This document shows, piece by piece, positions 35,369 to 44,454 of a stretch of 64,000 nt of DNA. Positions within the stretch are counted from its first letter, which is position 1; every line of letters starts with the position of its first letter. This DNA comes from Clostridium sp. C8-1-8. GTDB lineage: Bacteria > Bacillota > Clostridia > Clostridiales > Clostridiaceae. The notes below the pieces were generated by a model. It was not told the DNA's origin. It made no database searches and saw only the letters and a list, made by a program, of their open reading frames with translations. The position numbers and the translations under genes are program-made. The stretch is taken from positions 55,919-119,918 of the forward strand of contig NZ_JAABNO010000017.1 in NCBI RefSeq assembly GCF_009928445.1, given 5' to 3'.

Positions 35369-36286
35369 CTACTTTCTCATCTTAGGGTCTAAGGCATCTC
35401 TTAGCCCATCACCAAGCATATTAAACGCAAAAACGGTTATACAAATTGCTAAAGAAGGAATAATTAATTGTGATGGATGAGTTCTCATCATTTCAACAGC
35501 TTCAGATGCTAGGGTACCCCATGAAGCCTTAGGCGCAGATATACCTACACCTACGAAGCTTAAGAAAGATTCAGTAAAAATAGCTTCTGGTATTGCTAAA
35601 GTTAATGTTACTATTATAGAACCCATACTGTTTGGTATAAGATGTCTAAATATTATGCTAAATGGCTTAACACCAAGTGTCTTAGCAGCCAATACAAATT
35701 CTTGTTCTTTTAAAGTTAATATCTGACCTCTAACAATTCTGGCCATTGTAGTCCACATTGATATGGTCATTGCTATTATTATACCTTTTATATCTCTTGA
35801 ACCTAAAGCAACACTTATAAGTATTACGTATATTAGCATAGGTATTGAGTTTAGTATATCTACTATTCTCATCATCACCATATCTACCCAACCACCAAAG
35901 TATCCTGAAACACCACCATATATAATTCCTATGATTACGTTAAGTGCACTGGCAACAAAAGCAACTGTTAGAGAAATTCTTGCACCATATGCAACTCTAG
36001 TAAAAATATCTCTTCCAAACTTATCAGTTCCGAAGAAGTGGTGCATGCTTGGCCCTTGGTTTGCTATACTAAAATTTTGTGTTGAATAATCATAAGGTGA
36101 AAACATTGGAGCAAATATAGCCAGTAGCGTCATAAGTATAATTACAATTAAACCCATTAGAGCTAATCTATTTTGCTTTAATCTTCTCCAAGCATCTTGT
36201 AAATATGTCATCGAAGGTCTTGCAACACCTTCTTTATCTTTTTCATTATCTGGAACTAATTCAAATAGATCCTTTGTAAATTCCAT
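35369..36286 (-). CDS. oppC: Oligopeptide ABC transporter permease OppC
   Basis: This 305-residue permease has an N-terminal cytoplasmic segment, then TM1 (LMGLIVIILMTLLAIFAP). A periplasmic loop holds HFFGTDKFGRDIFTRV, and the binding-protein-dependent transport domain has the EAA loop QEFVLAAKTLGVKPFSIIFRHLIPN. The C-terminus is GDGLRDALDPKMRK, standard for OppC/DppC. Gap to oppB is 16 nt. Confidence 0.95.
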   Translation of the reverse strand: MEFTKDLFELVPDNEKDKEGVARPSMTYLQDAWRRLKQNRLALMGLIVIILMTLLAIFAPMFSPYDYSTQNFSIANQGPSMHHFFGTDKFGRDIFTRVAYGARISLTVAFVASALNVIIGIIYGGVSGYFGGWVDMVMMRIVDILNSIPMLIYVILISVALGSRDIKGIIIAMTISMWTTMARIVRGQILTLKEQEFVLAAKTLGVKPFSIIFRHLIPNSMGSIIVTLTLAIPEAIFTESFLSFVGVGISAPKASWGTLASEAVEMMRTHPSQLIIPSLAICITVFAFNMLGDGLRDALDPKMRK

Positions 36287-36301
36287 TATTCCACGCCTCC
36301 A

Positions 36302-37225
36302 CTAATCTTGTATTTTAATTCTAGGATCTACAAATCCATATAAAATATCAACAATTAAATTGCATAATACTAAGAATGCACAGTAGAAAATGGTTAATCC
36401 CATAATCAAAGTATAATCTCTGTTACCAATACTTGTAACAAATTCTCTTCCTAGTCCAGGTATTCCAAATATTGACTCAACCACAAAGCTTCCTGTAAGT
36501 ACTGATGCTAAAAGTGGTCCTACATAAGTAATTATTGGAATCATTGAATTTCTTAGCGCGTGTTTGCTTATTACCACTCTTTGTGATAGTCCCTTAGCCT
36601 TTGCAACTCTTATAAAGTCTTGTCTTAGAACTTCTACTAAGCTTGACCTTGATAATCTAGAAACGAAAGCCATTGAATATCCACCTAAAGCTATAGTAGG
36701 TAAAATATAAGAAGCTGGTGTTTTTAATCCTATAGCCGGAAATATTTTAAATTTTATAGCAAAGAAATAAGTTAAAAGTGTAGCCATAACAAAGCTAGGT
36801 ACCGTTACCCCTATTGTGGATATTACCATAGACACTCTATCCTGCCACTTATTTTCCTTTAAAGCAGATAGTATACCAAGTAATACTCCGAATACTAAAG
36901 AGAAAATTACTGAAGCTAATCCTAATCTAGCTGAAACAGGAAAGAACTTCTTAATAACATCATTAACTGTTGTTCCTTCATATTGCATTGAAGGCCCTAA
37001 GTCACCTTTAGTAATAATAGTACTAACATATGTTGTATATTGTTGTCCTAGAGGCTTGTTTAATCCAAATTTCTTATTCAAGTTTTCAAGTATAGAAGGT
37101 GCTAATTTCTTTTCTCCAGTAAATGGTCCCCCTGGTATTGCTCTTATTAAAAAGAACGTTGCAGTAATTACTATAAATATAGTAAGTAAACTTATAGCAA
37201 TTCTCTTTAATGTGTATTTAAACAT
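36302..37225 (-). CDS. oppB: Oligopeptide ABC transporter permease OppB
   Basis: This 307-residue permease is the first gene of the opp operon. TM1 is SLLTIFIVITATFFLIRAIPGGPF. The OppB loop FGLNKPLGQQY and the EAA loop QDFIRVAKAKGLSQRVVISK follow, ending YGFVDPRIKIQD. RBS AAAGGGGG. The operon promoter must lie in the long AT-rich region upstream, which carries two large palindromes. Confidence 0.95.
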   Translation of the reverse strand: MFKYTLKRIAISLLTIFIVITATFFLIRAIPGGPFTGEKKLAPSILENLNKKFGLNKPLGQQYTTYVSTIITKGDLGPSMQYEGTTVNDVIKKFFPVSARLGLASVIFSLVFGVLLGILSALKENKWQDRVSMVISTIGVTVPSFVMATLLTYFFAIKFKIFPAIGLKTPASYILPTIALGGYSMAFVSRLSRSSLVEVLRQDFIRVAKAKGLSQRVVISKHALRNSMIPIITYVGPLLASVLTGSFVVESIFGIPGLGREFVTSIGNRDYTLIMGLTIFYCAFLVLCNLIVDILYGFVDPRIKIQD

Positions 37226-37592
37226 TTTTTAAGTCCCCCTTTAAATATGTTTATAGATGCTAAATCTTAATTTACTCTTTTAATAAATTCATTTTCCTAA
37301 TAAAAACCTTTAAATTTCAATACAAAGTAACTGACTAATTATTTTGTATCACTATTCCTCTACTAACATCTCCTCATTCATTGATATTTTTCTTAAGTTT
37401 ATATAAGAAATTATAGATACTAATTATCATTTTGTAAATACATTTTTGAATTTATTATTAACTTTAAATTTTTAGGCGCAATATTTTATCTTTTTAATAT
37501 AAACTTTTAAATTTTATCTATAGTAAACATTTTCATATCCACTTATTTCCCAGTTTTATAATATTAATCATCTCAAAAGCCTCTAGATTAGC

Positions 37593-37639
37593 TATATTTG
37601 TATTAAAATTATTAAATTAATAATTTTAATACAAATATA
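37593..37639. repeat. Perfect 21-bp inverted repeat with 5-nt loop
   Basis: The left arm TATATTTGTATTAAAATTAT plus one T pairs fully with the right arm. AT-only sequence flanks it. It is not near a gene end, so a terminator role is unlikely. Confidence 0.6.
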
Positions 37640-37689
37640 ATAGAAACTAATAATTTTGCTAATAGCATTAAAATTATTAGTCTCTATTA
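37638..37689. repeat. Second adjacent inverted repeat, 20-bp arms with one mismatch
   Basis: TAATAGAAACTAATAATTTT pairs with AAAATTATTAGTCTCTATTA except at one position. It directly abuts the first palindrome. Confidence 0.55.
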
Positions 37690-38106
37690 TAATTAAATAA
37701 AATCAATATGTTGTATTTTATGTCATCTAATCCTTGTACCAAGAAGGTTTTTATAGTACATAATGGGAATTTTATCTAATGTACAAATCTATATTATAAC
37801 TTGGTAGTATTTTTTTATTTTTATAAGATATTAATCAGTTTAATTTTTATGAATTTCGCAATTTTGATAAAAACATAATTATATTAGTATCCTCATAGTA
37901 TTATTTAATCTTCATTTACTATTTAATTTCTCAAAAAAACCTTAGAAAGGCTCGTTTATATTCAAAGTCTTTATAAATACTAGTCAAAAAAACTTTTAAA
38001 AGAAATATATATTTCTTTTTTAAATCTAATTGTCAGCAAAGTTTTCTACAAAAAAAAAGAATACCAAAGAACCTTTCTTTAGTATGAATGTAATTTATTA
38101 AATAAA

Positions 38107-38138
38107 AAAAGCTAGTAGAATAAACATTCTACTAGCTT
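38107..38138 (-). terminator. Terminator of the second tRNA-Trp
   Basis: Stem AGCTAGTAGAAT / ATTCTACTAGCT followed by TTTTTTT on the minus strand, immediately after the tRNA CCA. Confidence 0.92.
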
Positions 38139-38214
38139 TGGCAGGGGCAGTAGGGATCGAACCCACAACCTACGGTTTTGGAGACCGCCACTCTACCAGT
38201 TGAGCTATACCCCT
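38139..38214 (-). tRNA. tRNA-Trp (CCA), copy 2
   Basis: Identical 76-nt sequence to the gene at 31255-31330. Anticodon CCA, encoded CCA end and its own adjacent terminator. The two copies lie on either side of the opp operon. Confidence 0.97.
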
Positions 38215-38387
38215 TCGAACAAATAAGATTATATAACATATATATAAATAAAGCAACATTTTTTTGTACTTATTTTTCATTACATATTTTTCATCTTTAT
38301 AAAAGATATATTTATAAAGATCTATAACTTAGATCTAAAATCTATTTTCAAAGCTATTTACTCTCTAAAAAGAGAGTAGAAAAATAT

Positions 38388-38420
38388 AAATTCGCTAAAG
38401 CGATTCACTTTAGCGAATTT
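38388..38420. terminator. Terminator of the CBS-ACT gene
   Basis: Stem AAATTCGCTAAAG / CTTTAGCGAATTT. On the minus strand ATATTTTT follows. A small CTCTCT/AGAGAG hairpin lies at 38361-38376. Confidence 0.8.
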
Positions 38421-38470
38421 CTTTACACACATATTTCTCCTGAACGTACAAAAAATTTATGTTTATATAA

Positions 38471-39091
38471 TTAGACAACTTTAAAGCCAGCTGCCTTAAC
38501 CTTATCTTTTATAATTTCTAAGTTATTAGTCTCCATTCTAACAACTATTTCTTTTACATCTGTAACACTCTTTGGATCGATTACAACAAAGCTGACTATA
38601 TCAGCCTGATTTTCTGTAAGTATCTTGGATAGTCTAGATATTTGTCCTGGAACATCATATGCTGTTACTGCCATTCTTTCTCCTTTATTAAGACCAAATA
38701 CATTTGTATATTGCTCAAACACTGCATGATGAGTTAGTATACCAACAAACTTATCAAATTCGTCAACTACAGCTACAAAGGAAACATGAGTTTCTTCTAA
38801 TAGGGCAACTGCTTTTTCAACTTCTTCATAAAGATTTATCTTAGGAATATCTTTTCTTAAAAGATGTGATACTGAAAAATCTTCTAAAAGACTTTTCTTA
38901 TCCGCTCCCTTTTCAAAATAGAACTTATAAATAATATCTTGGGCAATTGAACCTTTAAAGTATTCTCCGTCTACTACAGGAATAGATAAGAATTTGTTTT
39001 TATCCATTATCTCTAAAGCTCTTCCTATAGTTGTATCAGATGTGACTGTTATTAAATCTTCTTTTGGCAATATTATAGTTTTTACTAGCAT
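38471..39091 (-). CDS. CBS-pair protein with C-terminal ACT-like domain
   Basis: In this 206-residue protein two CBS domains (about 1-135) end in FLSIPVVDGEYFKGSIAQD and VSFVAVVDEFDKFVGILTH. An ACT-like module (about 140-206) starts RMAVTAYDVPGQISRLSKIL and ends in LEIIKDKVKAAGFKVV. It resembles AcuB-type regulators that sense nucleotides and amino acids. RBS GGGGGAGAG. It is not beside acuA or acuC, so the target is unknown. Confidence 0.88.
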   Translation of the reverse strand: MLVKTIILPKEDLITVTSDTTIGRALEIMDKNKFLSIPVVDGEYFKGSIAQDIIYKFYFEKGADKKSLLEDFSVSHLLRKDIPKINLYEEVEKAVALLEETHVSFVAVVDEFDKFVGILTHHAVFEQYTNVFGLNKGERMAVTAYDVPGQISRLSKILTENQADIVSFVVIDPKSVTDVKEIVVRMETNNLEIIKDKVKAAGFKVV

Positions 39092-39232
39092 ATTCTCTCC
39101 CCCTTTATTCCCTTATAATTATATTATAAGGCATTTATTATGGTAATTATATATTATTTTTTAAAATTATCCAACAATTTAAAAAATTCTTTCACTAATA
39201 ATATTAATGAGTATTTTTTGATAATTATATAC

Positions 39233-39272
39233 AAAAGTCGCAACAGGATTGAATAATCCCATTACGACTTTT
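39233..39272 (-). terminator. Terminator of the ZnuA-like gene
   Basis: Stem AAAAGTCGTAATGGGATT / AATCCTGTTGCGACTTTT, overlapping the stop region at 39262. Confidence 0.8.
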
Positions 39273-40185
39273 CTACTAAACCTTTAAACTTTGATATTAA
39301 GTTATAAAAAAAATCTTTATACTTATCTGAATACTCAGGTATCTTAATCTCCATATCTAAATATGTAACGCCGCTAAGTCTATTTTTAAATGCTCTAAAC
39401 TTTTCTTCATCACTATATAATATTAAGTTTTTATTTGAGTCCTTATTAAAATCTTTTTCATACTCTTGTATTTTAGAAAAATCTGTAATCTTAGTAGCAT
39501 TAATCCCCAAGTATTTTATTATATAATCCAAGTCATCATCCGTTGTATATACATTATATTCTTGAAGATCACTAGAAGCATCTTTCAAATCATTAGTTAT
39601 TTTATCAAATTCATCGGTTACTTCCTTATAATTCTGCTCGTAAAACTCTCTATTTTTAGGATCTTTATCTTGTATTGCACTTTTCAAATTGTATAAAAAT
39701 ATTTTATATTCATCAGGGCTCAACCAATAATAAGGATTAATCTTTATTTCATAACCATTTATATTCTGTGGCTTAGTATAATTCAAGGTTTTAGTTCCTC
39801 TGGATAGATTTACAATACCAACTTTGCCTTTCTTCAAACCATCAATAAATTCATTAATCCAAGGCTCTGTACTAGTTCCCATATATAGAAGAAGATCATA
39901 TTTTGAAACATTATCTAAGGAGTCATTTGAAAACTTAAAGTTCATTGAATCATTTCTATTATTGAACATGTAACTGACATTATGTTTATCTTTTACGATT
40001 TGTTTGGCAGAATTATATATAAATTTATTTGTAGTTATTATATTTAAATATACATCCCTCTGCTCTACAGTACTGTCAACAGAATTAACCACTTTAGGTT
40101 TGTAATATGTACTTATAAATATGAAGAAGATTATATTTATACCAATCAGTACAAAAGTGAATTTTTTCATATCAAACTTTTTCAT
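39262..40185 (-). CDS. ZnuA-like protein lacking the metal-binding histidines
   Basis: This 307-residue protein has an N-terminal membrane anchor (FTFVLIGINIIFFIFIST) rather than a lipobox. The body follows the cluster A-I metal-binding protein fold. Compared with the ZnuA at 24781, DPHIWLS becomes NPYYWLSPDEY, and the PHDFEP loop is replaced by MNFKFSN. The VTGHEAFGYL segment becomes VYTTDDDLDYIIKYLG. All three His positions are therefore lost. The long helix around YNLKSAIQDKDPKNREFYEQ is kept. It may bind another ligand or have a structural role (inference). No transporter genes adjoin it. Confidence 0.75.
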   Translation of the reverse strand: MKKFDMKKFTFVLIGINIIFFIFISTYYKPKVVNSVDSTVEQRDVYLNIITTNKFIYNSAKQIVKDKHNVSYMFNNRNDSMNFKFSNDSLDNVSKYDLLLYMGTSTEPWINEFIDGLKKGKVGIVNLSRGTKTLNYTKPQNINGYEIKINPYYWLSPDEYKIFLYNLKSAIQDKDPKNREFYEQNYKEVTDEFDKITNDLKDASSDLQEYNVYTTDDDLDYIIKYLGINATKITDFSKIQEYEKDFNKDSNKNLILYSDEEKFRAFKNRLSGVTYLDMEIKIPEYSDKYKDFFYNLISKFKGLVEKS

Positions 40186-40491
40186 TACTTCACCTCACTT
40201 TTACCTACTGTATATTTTATATCTAAACCAATCTAAATTCAAATGCATCTAATAAATAAAATTATTAATTTAATTAAAGATGTACTAAATTCGATGTAAA
40301 ATCTATTTTTAATTCTACTTTGATTGCTGAGCCCCCCATTAGAAATTAAAAAAGCAAAACAGTTTTAAGAATTTTGTTTAATATATTTATTACAATCTGT
40401 ATATAATTATAATTTGTTCACTTTCATAATGACATTATTGTCAAATTATGATAAAATAATATTCGACAATTTTCTTAATGAGGTAAGCATT
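40186..40491. other. Divergent region between the ZnuA-like and HD-GYP genes
   Basis: AT-rich with no gene. Repeated TAAATTC / GATG motifs occur, but no convincing operator was seen. Confidence 0.4.
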
Positions 40492-41730
40492 ATGCAAGTT
40501 TCTATTGATACAATAATACCTGCTTTATCAATAACAGTATCTCTAGCAGAGATGTCAGTTGAAAAGGTTGTTAGAGAAAACTTAAACGGGGTTACAATCC
40601 AAGATATTGAACTTGACAATTCTACATATCACTCAAGACGTGCTTCATATATAGCGTTGCAACTTGGAAAAGCTCTTAATCTAAACGAAAGTAGTTATAA
40701 AGACCTGTACATGTGCTCTTTACTACATGATATAGGATATGGAAATGTATTATATAAAAATTATTCTGCTGATGAAATAATAAGCAAGCACTGCATCGAA
40801 GGAGCAGATATAGTAAGACATATTCCAAAGATATGTTATCTTTCAGATGCTATATTATATCATCATGAACATTGGGATGGAAATGGTGTTTTTCAAATAA
40901 AAGGAGACTCTATACCTATAATAAGTCAAATCCTTAGAATAAGTGACATAATAGACTCTGAATATAGTACTCTTCTCCCTTATTTTAAGCAGAAGGATAA
41001 AATTAAAGAATTAATTTTAGAGAACGTTAACAAGATATTCTCTCAGGAAATTTATGAAGCATTCCTCAAGGTTAGTCATACGGATGAATTCTGGTTAAAC
41101 CTTGCAAACAACCGATATCTAGAATTAGTCCTAAAAGACCTCATCCCTTCTATAGATATCAAATTAGATATCCATGAGTTAATATCTATCGGTGAAATTT
41201 TTGCAGATATGATAGATGCAAAAAGCACCTTTACAGCAACTCACTCAAGAGGAATAGCTGAATTAGCTTATCTAGTATCTAAATATCTTGGATACGATGA
41301 TGAGAAGTGCTTAAAGATGAAGATTGCAGGTCTTTTTCATGATATTGGGAAGCTAGCAATACCTTCTTACATATTAGATAAAAACGGACCACTAGATGGA
41401 GATGAATTCTCCATGATAAAGTCTCACGTATATTTTACAAGACTGATTCTTTCTTCAATGAATGGAATTGAAGAGATCTGCGATTGGGCTTCTAATCATC
41501 ACGAAAAACTAAACGGTAATGGATATCCAAGAGGTGTAGTGGACAATTGGCTTTCTGAAGAATGCAGGGTAATGGCTGTTTGCGACATATATCAGGCTCT
41601 TACTGAAGATAGACCTTATCGTAAAGGTATGAATAAAGGCATGGCTTTTTCAATCTTAGACAGCATGGTAGAAGATGGATCGGTTTGTGCTACTGCAGTT
41701 AACAATTTAAAAAATGCTATTGGACAATAG
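40492..41730 (+). CDS. Tandem HD / HD-GYP domain protein, probable c-di-GMP phosphodiesterase
   Basis: The protein has 412 residues from the ATG at 40492, where GAGGTAAG is well spaced. The longer frame from 40414 lacks an SD. It has two HD domains. The N-terminal one has LLHDIGYG and YHHEHWDGNG. The C-terminal one has the full HD-GYP set GLFHDIGKLAIP, NHHEKLNGNGYP and the tail VCDIYQALTEDRPYRKGM. HD-GYP enzymes hydrolyse cyclic di-GMP to pGpG or GMP. No receiver or sensor domain is attached. The first copy keeps a His/Asp pair but lacks the GYP proline, so only the second is clearly catalytic. Confidence 0.88.
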   Translation: MQVSIDTIIPALSITVSLAEMSVEKVVRENLNGVTIQDIELDNSTYHSRRASYIALQLGKALNLNESSYKDLYMCSLLHDIGYGNVLYKNYSADEIISKHCIEGADIVRHIPKICYLSDAILYHHEHWDGNGVFQIKGDSIPIISQILRISDIIDSEYSTLLPYFKQKDKIKELILENVNKIFSQEIYEAFLKVSHTDEFWLNLANNRYLELVLKDLIPSIDIKLDIHELISIGEIFADMIDAKSTFTATHSRGIAELAYLVSKYLGYDDEKCLKMKIAGLFHDIGKLAIPSYILDKNGPLDGDEFSMIKSHVYFTRLILSSMNGIEEICDWASNHHEKLNGNGYPRGVVDNWLSEECRVMAVCDIYQALTEDRPYRKGMNKGMAFSILDSMVEDGSVCATAVNNLKNAIGQ

Positions 41731-41740
41731 CTAGAGCTTT

Positions 41741-41834
41741 ATATACCACTTCATTATTAAAATAATACCTTTAGGTTATTATAAAAATTATAATAACTTA
41801 AAGGTATAATTTGCAAATGAGGTGGTATATTTTT
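41741..41834 (+). terminator. Very long hairpin terminator after the HD-GYP gene
   Basis: A 90-nt near-palindrome with arms ATATACCACTTCATT ... / ... AATGAGGTGGTATAT and inner ATACCTTTAGGTTATTATAA / TTATAATAACTTAAAGGTAT. A T-run follows. Much longer than ordinary terminators in this window. Confidence 0.75.
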
Positions 41835-41910
41835 AGATTATCTTTTCTTTTTATAGAATATTGGGTAGAATAATAGAAGTAAAAGGCTTTATTTTTGAAA
41901 GGAGATTATT

Positions 41911-42372
41911 GTGGAATTTATATTCTATTCTGTTGATTGTACTATTGAACTTGGAAGACAAATAGGTTCTATATGTAATCCTGGTGATATTTTTTGTCTT
42001 ACTGGTGACTTAGGCACCGGGAAAACTCATATAACTAAAGGTATAGCTAATGGCCTTAGTGTAAAAGAACATATAACAAGTCCTACATTTAATATTGTTA
42101 ATGAGTATCACAGTGGAAGATTAACACTATATCATTTCGATGTTTATAGAGTATCTGACCCAGATGAAATATACCAAATAGGCTTTGATGAATATATTTT
42201 TGGTAATGGTGTTAGTATTATAGAATGGGCTAATTATATAGAAGAACTTATTCCTGATCAGTACGTACATATAAAGATAGAGAAACTTCCTGAGCAAGGA
42301 GAAAACTTTAGAAAAATAACAATAAATTATTTTGGAGATAGATATGAATATCTTAAGGAGTTAAGTATATGA
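41911..42372 (+). CDS. tsaE: tRNA t6A biosynthesis ATPase TsaE
   Basis: The 153 residues carry Walker A GDLGTGKTHITKGIA, the SPTFNIVNEYHSG strand and HFDVYRVSDPDEI. These are diagnostic of TsaE, an ATPase that works with TsaB and TsaD in N6-threonylcarbamoyl-adenosine formation at tRNA A37. The start is GTG with AAGGAG 6 nt upstream. It overlaps tsaB by 4 nt (ATGA), heading the tsaE-tsaB-rimI operon. tsaD is not in this window. Confidence 0.95.
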   Translation: MEFIFYSVDCTIELGRQIGSICNPGDIFCLTGDLGTGKTHITKGIANGLSVKEHITSPTFNIVNEYHSGRLTLYHFDVYRVSDPDEIYQIGFDEYIFGNGVSIIEWANYIEELIPDQYVHIKIEKLPEQGENFRKITINYFGDRYEYLKELSI

Positions 42373-43070
42373 TAGTTCTTTCAGTTGATTCATCATCAAA
42401 TAGTGCAACAGTAGCACTTGTAGCGAACAAATCAGTGATAGGTGAAATAAATATTACCGATAAAAAACAACATTCAGAAGTTCTTATGACAATGATAGAC
42501 TCTGCGTTAAAACTTTGCGGTCTTACAATAAATCAAATAGATGGTTATGTAGTTTCAAAAGGCCCTGGCTCTTTTACTGGGCTTAGAATAGGTATGGCTA
42601 CAATAAAGGGATTAAGTCTAGGTAGCAATAAACCTACTGTATCTGTTTCTAACTTAGATGGACTTGCATATAATGTGATAACTCATAAGGGATTGATATG
42701 TCCCATAATGGATGCGTTAAGAGGAAATGTGTACACCTCTTTCTATGAAAACTCCAATGGAGAATTAAAGAGACTAACAGACTATATGATTTTGTCCATC
42801 GATGAGCTTATCACTAGATGCATTGAGGATAACAGATCTGTAATATTTGTAGGAGACGGTACTGAAAAGCACAAATCTACTATAGAATCTGCATTAAAAA
42901 ATTCAGTTTTCGCTCCTCCTCACTTAAATTATGCGAGAGCTTCTACTTTAGGTTTAATAGGTATTAATCTTCTTGAGAAAGGCACTTGTGATGAAGTAGA
43001 TGCCTCTCCTTTTTATCTTAGAAAGTCTCAAGCTGAAAGAGAATATGACAAAAAGATGGGGTTAGAGTAA
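42369..43070 (+). CDS. tsaB: tRNA t6A biosynthesis protein TsaB
   Basis: The 233 residues show the ASKHA-like fold of TsaB: VLSVDSSSNSATVALV at the start, KKQHSEVLMTMIDSAL, and GPGSFTGLRIGMATIKGLSLG, the hallmark loop. TsaB scaffolds TsaD and TsaE. It overlaps tsaE by 4 nt and rimI by 1 nt (TAATG), so translation of all three is coupled. Confidence 0.95.
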   Translation: MIVLSVDSSSNSATVALVANKSVIGEINITDKKQHSEVLMTMIDSALKLCGLTINQIDGYVVSKGPGSFTGLRIGMATIKGLSLGSNKPTVSVSNLDGLAYNVITHKGLICPIMDALRGNVYTSFYENSNGELKRLTDYMILSIDELITRCIEDNRSVIFVGDGTEKHKSTIESALKNSVFAPPHLNYARASTLGLIGINLLEKGTCDEVDASPFYLRKSQAEREYDKKMGLE

Positions 43071-43510
43071 TGGAGATAAAAATAGAGCCTATGGAACTTG
43101 ACTCCATCGAAAAAGTCCTTGAAATAAGCGAGCTTTCTTTTCCAATTCCTTGGAGTCGTAAGTCCTTTGAGCAGGAACTCTCAAATGTATTTGCTAACTA
43201 CTTTGTTGCAAAATCAAACGCTGAGGTCATAGGCTACGGTGGTATGTGGATAATAATTGATGAAGGCCATATAACAAACATTGCTGTCCATCCGAAGTAT
43301 AGAAATCAAGGCGTTGGAGATAAAATTCTCAGCAAGATGATAGCGACCTGTAACGAAAAAAAAGTAATAGCCATGACGTTAGAAGTAAGATTGTCTAACC
43401 TAGCTGCTCAAAAACTTTATTCAAAGTACGGATTTATTTCAGAAGGTATCAGAAAAAAGTACTATGAGGACAATGGAGAAGATGCTATTATAATGTGGAA
43501 AAGATGGTAA
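43070..43510 (+). CDS. rimI: Ribosomal protein S18 alanine N-acetyltransferase
   Basis: The 146 residues form a GNAT acetyltransferase. The acetyl-CoA loop is VHPKYRNQGVGDKILSK, with LEVRLSNLAAQKLYSKYGF and GIRKKYYEDNGEDAIIMWK typical of RimI. It acetylates the N-terminus of S18. It is last in the tsaE-tsaB-rimI operon, a conserved grouping in Firmicutes, and ends shortly before a bidirectional terminator. Confidence 0.93.
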   Translation: MEIKIEPMELDSIEKVLEISELSFPIPWSRKSFEQELSNVFANYFVAKSNAEVIGYGGMWIIIDEGHITNIAVHPKYRNQGVGDKILSKMIATCNEKKVIAMTLEVRLSNLAAQKLYSKYGFISEGIRKKYYEDNGEDAIIMWKRW

Positions 43511-43542
43511 TATCTCATTACTACTTAAATCCGAAATACAAT

Positions 43543-43580
43543 AAAACCTAGAATTAATATAAATTAATTCTAGGTTTTTT
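43543..43580. terminator. Bidirectional terminator between rimI and korB
   Basis: Stem AAAACCTAGAATTAAT / ATTAATTCTAGGTTTT between convergent genes. Confidence 0.92.
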
Positions 43581-43587
43581 ATTACCA

Positions 43588-44451
43588 TTACATAAATTCT
43601 TCTACAAACTTATCTCCATCAGTTGGAACCCACTGTCTGTCTACAATAACATTTCCTGCATTCAATACTGGGTGCAAATCATGGAATGTAGGCTTACCCT
43701 CTTCCTTATAAAGTATTCCTAAAGGAATACCTTCATCTCCAAATTCCATTGCCTTAACAATAGCTGCTCCCTTATTGGTTGAATCATAATTTTCATCAAG
43801 ATAATAAACTCTATCCTTGTACCATTTGAAAGTATTAATCTTATTAAAACTAACACAAGGTTGCATTATATCTATTAAGGCATATCCTTTATGATTAACA
43901 GCTGCCTTTATCATACTCTTTAAATGCTCTTTATCTCCAGAGAAACTTCTTGCTACAAAAGTTGCTCCTGCAGTAATTGCCAATGCTAGGGGATTAAGAG
44001 GTTCAGAAATCACTCCTTCAAACTGCATTGAAGTCTTTTGTCCTCTTGCAGTTGTTGGCGACCCTTGACCTTTAGTAAGTCCATAAATCTGATTGTCATG
44101 AACTAACTGAACCATATCTAGGTTTCTTCTTATATTATGAATAAAATGATTTCCACCTTCACCATATGCATCCCCATCTCCTGATGTAACTATAACCTTC
44201 AATTCAGGATTAACCATCTTTATAGCTTGAGCTGGAGGTAACGCTCTTCCATGTAGTCCATTAAAACCATTTGCTCTTATATAGTGAGGAGTTTTAGCAG
44301 CCTGACCAATACCTGATACCATCATAAGATTTTCAGGTTTGATATTTAACTCAGCCACAGCTTCTTTTATCCCATCTAATATAGAAAAATTACCACACCC
44401 TGGACACCAAGTATTTTCATCATTACTATGATACAATTTCAACTCTAACAT
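43588..44451 (-). CDS. korB: 2-oxoacid:ferredoxin oxidoreductase, beta subunit
   Basis: The 287 residues bind thiamine diphosphate. Motifs are WCPGCGNFSILDGI near the start, VSGIGQAAKTPHY, RALPPAQAIKMVNP and the TPP-Mg site GDGDAYGEGGNHFIHNIRRN. It decarboxylates a 2-oxoacid, likely 2-oxoglutarate, onto CoA with ferredoxin as acceptor. RBS AAGGAGGT. It starts 3 nt after the korA stop. The exact 2-oxoacid (2-oxoglutarate, pyruvate or branched chain) cannot be fixed from motifs. Confidence 0.92.
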   Translation of the reverse strand: MLELKLYHSNDENTWCPGCGNFSILDGIKEAVAELNIKPENLMMVSGIGQAAKTPHYIRANGFNGLHGRALPPAQAIKMVNPELKVIVTSGDGDAYGEGGNHFIHNIRRNLDMVQLVHDNQIYGLTKGQGSPTTARGQKTSMQFEGVISEPLNPLALAITAGATFVARSFSGDKEHLKSMIKAAVNHKGYALIDIMQPCVSFNKINTFKWYKDRVYYLDENYDSTNKGAAIVKAMEFGDEGIPLGILYKEEGKPTFHDLHPVLNAGNVIVDRQWVPTDGDKFVEEFM

Positions 44452-44454
44452 TTA

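Larger units (their letters stand above)
37226..38138. other. Long AT-rich intergenic region upstream of oppB
   Basis: About 900 bp without a supported gene. It holds two adjacent large inverted repeats (37593-37639 and 37638-37689) and the terminator of the second tRNA-Trp at its end. No ORF with a good SD was seen. It may be a decayed region or a long regulatory leader. Confidence 0.6.
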
